This document shows positions 5,462 through 8,399 of a stretch of 8,399 bases of DNA, piece after piece. Position numbers and translations under genes: made by a program. This DNA is from an uncultured Dehalococcoidia bacterium (lineage in GTDB: Bacteria; Chloroflexota; Dehalococcoidia; Tepidiformales; Tepidiformaceae). The notes beneath the pieces are model-generated. The model was not told the origin of the DNA, made no database searches, and saw only the letters and a program-made list of their open reading frames with translations. Positions within the stretch are counted from its first letter, which is position 1. Each line of letters starts with the position of its first letter. The stretch is taken from positions 1-8,399 of the forward strand of contig CALMIW010000620.1 of the NCBI GenBank assembly GCA_937864275.1, in the 5' to 3' direction.

Positions 5462-6964
5462 ATGGCAGTACGCGCTGAAGAGATTGCGTCCATCCTGCGA
5501 GAACAGATTGAGGGCTTCGGCACCTCCGTCGCCGCCACCGATGTCGGTTCCGTCATCGAAGCCGGCGACGGCGTCGCCCGCATCCACGGCCTGTCCGGCG
5601 CCATGCTCTCCGAACTCCTCGAGTTCGCGAACGGCTCCATGGGCATCGCGCTGAACCTCGAAGAGGAATCCGTCAGCGCCGTCGTCCTCGGCGAGTACGG
5701 AGACATCAAGGAAGGCGACGAGGTCCGCTCCACCGGGCGGATCAATGAAGTCCCCGTTGGCGATTCCATGAACGGCCGCGTTGCCCACCCCCTCGGCAAC
5801 CCCATCGATGGCAAGGGTCCCATCAATACGACCCGCACTCGCCCGATCGAGCGCATCGCCCCCGGCGTCACCCTCCGCAAGAGCGTGAACCAGCCGGTCC
5901 AGACCGGCATCAAGTCGATCGACGCGATGTTCCCGATTGGCCGCGGCCAGCGCGAGCTCATCATCGGCGACCGCTCCACCGGCAAGACCGCAATCGCCCT
6001 CGACACCATCATCAACCAGAAGGGCGGCGACCTGATCTGCATCTACGTCGCCATCGGCCAGAAGGCCGCCAAGGTCGCCCAGGTCGTCGGTATCCTCGAA
6101 GAGAACGGAGCGATGGAACACACCATCGTCGTGGCCGCCAATGCCTCCGATTCGGCCGCGCTCCAGTACCTCGCTCCCTACGCCGGCTGCACCATGGGCG
6201 AAGAAATCATGGAATCCGGCCGCGATGCCCTCATCGTCTACGACGACCTGAGCAAGCACGCCTGGGCCTACCGCCAGATGCCCCTCTTCCTCCGCCGCCC
6301 TCCTGGGCGGGAGGCCTACCCCGGCGACGTCTTCTACCTTCACAGCCGCCTCCTCGAGCGCGCCGCCCGCCTCGAAGCCGGCGGTTCGCTCAGCGCGCTC
6401 CCCATCATCGAGACGCAGGCGAACGACGTGTCCGCCTACATCCCGACGAACGTTATCTCCATCACCGATGGCCAGATCTACCTGGAGTCGGACCTCTTCA
6501 ACAGCGGTATCCGCCCGGCAATCAACACCGGCCTCTCCGTTAGCCGCGTGGGCTCCTCCGCCCAGACGAAGGCGATGAAGTCGGTCTCCGGCGGCCTCAA
6601 GGGCGACATGTCCCAGTACCGCGAGCTCGCGGCCTTCGCCCAGTTCGGCACCAGCGACCTGGACGCCGCCACCCGCCGCCAGCTCGAACGCGGTCAGCGC
6701 GCCACGGAAATCCTGAAGCAGGACCAGTTCACCCCGCTCAGCCTCGCTGAAGAGACCGTCGTCATCTACGCCCTCACCGGCGGCTCGCTCGATGACGTCC
6801 CCGTGTCAAAGGTCCGCGCCTTCGAAAACGAACTCCGCAAGTACCTCGGCAGCAACGAGCGCGACCTTATGGCCGAAATCCAGGCCAACCCGGTCTGGAC
6901 GCCCGAGCTCGCCGAGCGCGTCAAGAAGGTCCTCCAGACCTTCAAGGACACCGTTCCGTACTAG
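5462..6964 (+). CDS. atpA: ATP synthase F1 subunit alpha
   Basis: A 500-residue alpha subunit, full length. The N-terminal helix and beta-barrel (1-95) precede the nucleotide domain. The Walker A loop GDRSTGKT spans 169-176 with K175, the DELSEED-side helical domain closes the protein, and ALIVYDDLSKHAWAYRQ (256-272) holds the Walker B aspartates. RRPPGREAYPGDVFYLHSR (278-296) is the near-invariant stretch next to the site. SVSRVG (359-364) contains R362, the arginine that reaches into the catalytic site of beta. Alpha binds ATP without hydrolysing it and alternates with beta in the F1 hexamer. GAAGAGGT at 5446-5453 gives a good ribosome site eight bases before the ATG. Codons end in C more strongly than in atpF or atpH, consistent with high expression. 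Confidence 0.97.
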   Translation: MAVRAEEIASILREQIEGFGTSVAATDVGSVIEAGDGVARIHGLSGAMLSELLEFANGSMGIALNLEEESVSAVVLGEYGDIKEGDEVRSTGRINEVPVGDSMNGRVAHPLGNPIDGKGPINTTRTRPIERIAPGVTLRKSVNQPVQTGIKSIDAMFPIGRGQRELIIGDRSTGKTAIALDTIINQKGGDLICIYVAIGQKAAKVAQVVGILEENGAMEHTIVVAANASDSAALQYLAPYAGCTMGEEIMESGRDALIVYDDLSKHAWAYRQMPLFLRRPPGREAYPGDVFYLHSRLLERAARLEAGGSLSALPIIETQANDVSAYIPTNVISITDGQIYLESDLFNSGIRPAINTGLSVSRVGSSAQTKAMKSVSGGLKGDMSQYRELAAFAQFGTSDLDAATRRQLERGQRATEILKQDQFTPLSLAEETVVIYALTGGSLDDVPVSKVRAFENELRKYLGSNERDLMAEIQANPVWTPELAERVKKVLQTFKDTVPY

Positions 6965-6981
6965 GACGCATCGCATACCAT

Positions 6982-7004
6982 CCGGCCGGCATTCCGCCGG
7001 CCGG
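6982..7004 (+). repeat. Strong GC stem-loop in the atpA-atpG gap
   Basis: CCGGCCGGC (6982-6990) and GCCGGCCGG (6996-7004) are perfect inverted copies with a five-base loop, ATTCC: a nine-base, all-GC stem. It starts 17 bases after the atpA stop. No run of T follows, so it is not a classical intrinsic terminator; partial attenuation or protection of the upstream message from 3' decay are the plausible roles. Confidence 0.65.
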
Positions 7005-7011
7005 CCGCACT

Positions 7012-7029
7012 GACGGCCTCCGTGCCGTC
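7012..7029 (+). repeat. Second stem-loop in the atpA-atpG gap
   Basis: GACGGC (7012-7017) pairs with GCCGTC (7024-7029) around CTCCGT, with a possible further U-G pair between 7011 and 7030. It follows the nine-base stem by seven bases, making a tandem pair ahead of atpG. Confidence 0.45.
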
Positions 7030-7055
7030 GCCACCACCGGGGTCGGGAACGGGCT

Positions 7056-7931
7056 ATGCCAACCATCCGCCAGCTGAAGCGCCGCATCCAGAGCGTGAAG
7101 AACACGGCGAAAATCACGAACGCCCTCCAGTTGGTGGCGGCTTCGAAGATGCGCCGTGCCCAGGACCGCGCCGGCCAGGCGAAGCCCTACGCCGAAAAGC
7201 TCCGCACCGTCCTCGCCGGGCTGGCCAGCCAGTCCCAGGGCGAAGGCGATGCGGTCCTCCACCCGCTCCTCGAAACGCGCCCCGTGCGCAACATCGCCGT
7301 CCTCCACATCACCCCGGACCGCGGTCTTTGCGGTGGCCTGAACTCCAACATCAACCGCAGCGGCGGCACCTTCGTCGCCATGCAGCACGAACCCGTGCAG
7401 GTTGTCGCCGTCGGGAAGAAAGGCCGGGAGTTCTTCACCCGCGCCCACGTCCACATCGCCGCGGAGTTCACCGAGCTCGGCGACTACCCCGCCCAGGCCG
7501 ATACCCTCGCCATCGCTCGCCTCATCATGGACGACTACCTGGCCGGCGTCGTCGACCGGGTCTACGTCAGCTTCGCCGAGTTCGTCTCGACCGCCACGCA
7601 GCGCCCCACCGTGCGCCAGCTGCTCCCGATCGAGCCGCCGGCGATGGAAGGCGATTCCGAGGCGTTCCTCTCCGACTACATCTTCGAGCCCTCGCCCGAA
7701 GTCGTTCTCGCCCGCCTGCTTCCTCGCTACATCGAGATGCAGATCTACGAAGCCATCCTCCAGAACGCGGCGAGCTTCCAGTCTGCCCAGATGGTCGCCA
7801 TGAAGAACGCGACCGACAACGCCAACGAGATCACCCGCGAGCTGACGTTGACCTACAACAAAGCCCGCCAGGAACAGATCACCAAGGAACTGCTCGATAT
7901 CGTCGGCGGTGCGGCCGCACTGGAGGGCTAG
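7056..7931 (+). CDS. atpG: ATP synthase F1 subunit gamma
   Basis: A 291-residue gamma subunit of normal length. The N-terminal rotor helix reads IRQLKRRIQSVKNTAKITNA (4-23) and goes on as LQLVAASKMRRAQ; the central Rossmann-like domain carries TPDRGLCGGLNSNIN (86-100); the C-terminal rotor helix holds MVAMKNATDNANEIT (246-260) and ends in DIVGGAAAL. The two terminal helices form the coiled coil that turns inside the alpha/beta hexamer and couples c-ring rotation to ATP synthesis. The ATG at 7056 is preceded only by a weak GGGAACGGG, in contrast to the strong sites of atpE and atpA, which fits the need for one gamma per three alpha. The 91-base gap before it holds two stem-loops. Its end carries GGAGGG, which probably serves the next gene. 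Confidence 0.95.
   Translation: MPTIRQLKRRIQSVKNTAKITNALQLVAASKMRRAQDRAGQAKPYAEKLRTVLAGLASQSQGEGDAVLHPLLETRPVRNIAVLHITPDRGLCGGLNSNINRSGGTFVAMQHEPVQVVAVGKKGREFFTRAHVHIAAEFTELGDYPAQADTLAIARLIMDDYLAGVVDRVYVSFAEFVSTATQRPTVRQLLPIEPPAMEGDSEAFLSDYIFEPSPEVVLARLLPRYIEMQIYEAILQNAASFQSAQMVAMKNATDNANEITRELTLTYNKARQEQITKELLDIVGGAAALEG
7922..7927 (+). promoter_or_regulatory. Ribosome binding site of the HAD gene, inside the end of atpG
   Basis: GGAGGG lies in the last codons of atpG and is five bases from the CTG at 7933. It is the element that decides the start of the downstream gene, since no in-frame ATG occurs before the first catalytic motif. Confidence 0.55.
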
Positions 7932-7932
7932 G

Positions 7933-8399
7933 CTGGCTGGATTTGCAGCGGTCATCTTCGATATGGACGGCGTCCTCGTGGACGGCGAGCCGCTGCATTT
8001 CGCCACCGTCAACGAACTCCTCGGGCGCGAAGGCAAGTCCATCTCGCTCGACCAGTACAAACCATACATGGGCACGAAGACCGGCTGGGCCGACATGATC
8101 GATGACTTCCAGCTTTCCCAGCCGCGGGAGCACTACTCGCCCATCTACCGGGACCTCGTCCTCGCCCGCTACCAGCGGGACGCTGTCGCCCTTCCCGGCG
8201 CCCTCTCGGTCGTCACTGCCTTGCGCATGAGCGGCCAGCGCCTCGCCCTCGCGTCATCGTCCATCCGGCCCTGGGTCGAAGCCTGCCTCCAGAAGATCGG
8301 CCTCGCCAACGCCTTCGAAACGCTCATCACGGGCAGCGAAGTCGAGCACGGCAAGCCGGACCCCGAGATCTACCTACTCGCCGCCGAACGCCTCGGCGT
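7933..8399 (+). CDS. HAD-superfamily hydrolase, beta-phosphoglucomutase-like (3' end outside the window)
   Basis: At least 155 codons, open to the window end. The start gives FDMDGVLVDGEPLH with the nucleophile D10 and acid/base D12 (HAD motif I); LALASSS around S108 is motif II; GKPDPEIY with K141 is motif III. Motif IV lies beyond the window. Residues 17-85 would be the helical cap of subclass I, as in beta-phosphoglucomutases and phosphoglycolate- or sugar-phosphate phosphatases; substrate cannot be assigned. The chosen start is CTG at 7933, one base after the atpG stop, because GGAGGG sits five bases upstream and the first in-frame ATG (7963) falls inside motif I. A GTG at 7909, overlapping atpG by 23 bases, is the alternative but lacks a ribosome site. 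It occupies the place where atpD normally follows atpG. Confidence 0.85.
   Translation, partial: MAGFAAVIFDMDGVLVDGEPLHFATVNELLGREGKSISLDQYKPYMGTKTGWADMIDDFQLSQPREHYSPIYRDLVLARYQRDAVALPGALSVVTALRMSGQRLALASSSIRPWVEACLQKIGLANAFETLITGSEVEHGKPDPEIYLLAAERLG

Noticed and set aside
5432..6343. Open frame of 303 codons on the - strand opposite atpA
   Set aside because: It lies over the Walker A region of alpha and has no coherent domain; a shadow of the strongly biased atpA codons.
6942..8096. Open frame of 384 codons on the - strand across atpG and the HAD start
   Set aside because: It crosses two clear + strand genes and the intergenic hairpins, and has no family features.

Overview
The window is a GC-rich, gene-dense stretch of a bacterial chromosome with every recognisable gene on the + strand. 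The codon choice ends strongly in C, so the coding strand is C-rich and long, meaningless open frames appear on the other strand. The content fits the Chloroflexota, possibly the Dehalococcoidia/Tepidiforma side. The grounds are a DUF951 protein (common in Firmicutes and Chloroflexota) in a very GC-rich genome, and ATP synthase sequences of that general style. This placement is an inference from gene content, not from a marker-gene tree.

Layout. Positions 1-1703 hold a tightly packed group: the end of a type 2 orotidine 5'-phosphate decarboxylase (pyrF), a 63-residue DUF951 protein that overlaps it by four bases (ATGA), and an MFS_3-type membrane transporter that overlaps DUF951 by 11 bases. 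A 76-base gap carries a good sigma-70-type promoter (TTGACG, 18 bases, TATCAT) and leads into a bifunctional nuclease domain (BFN/DUF151) protein at 1780-2316. A second gap carries a similar promoter (TTGCGC, 18 bases, TATGAT) just ahead of the F-type ATP synthase operon.

The ATP synthase operon runs atpI/Z, atpB (a), atpE (c), atpF (b), atpH (delta), atpA (alpha), atpG (gamma) from 2437 to 7931. All of the membrane sector, the delta stalk subunit, the alpha subunit and the rotor gamma are present and look intact. The c subunit has the proton-carrying glutamate but lacks the extra ligands of sodium-type c subunits, so the enzyme is most likely proton-coupled. The beta (atpD) and epsilon (atpC) genes, which normally come directly after atpG, do not. 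Instead a HAD-family phosphatase of the beta-phosphoglucomutase type follows, apparently starting at a CTG codon, and runs off the window end.

Most unusual points: (1) subunit a is 447 residues long, well above the usual length of about 240-300, because of a roughly 160-residue acidic, histidine-bearing insertion in a loop predicted to face outside the membrane, plus a histidine-rich C-terminal tail; (2) small stem-loops sit in the larger gaps of the operon and bracket atpE and atpA, which encode multi-copy subunits; (3) a HAD gene replaces atpD directly after atpG. No mobile element, CRISPR array, tRNA or rRNA gene was seen.
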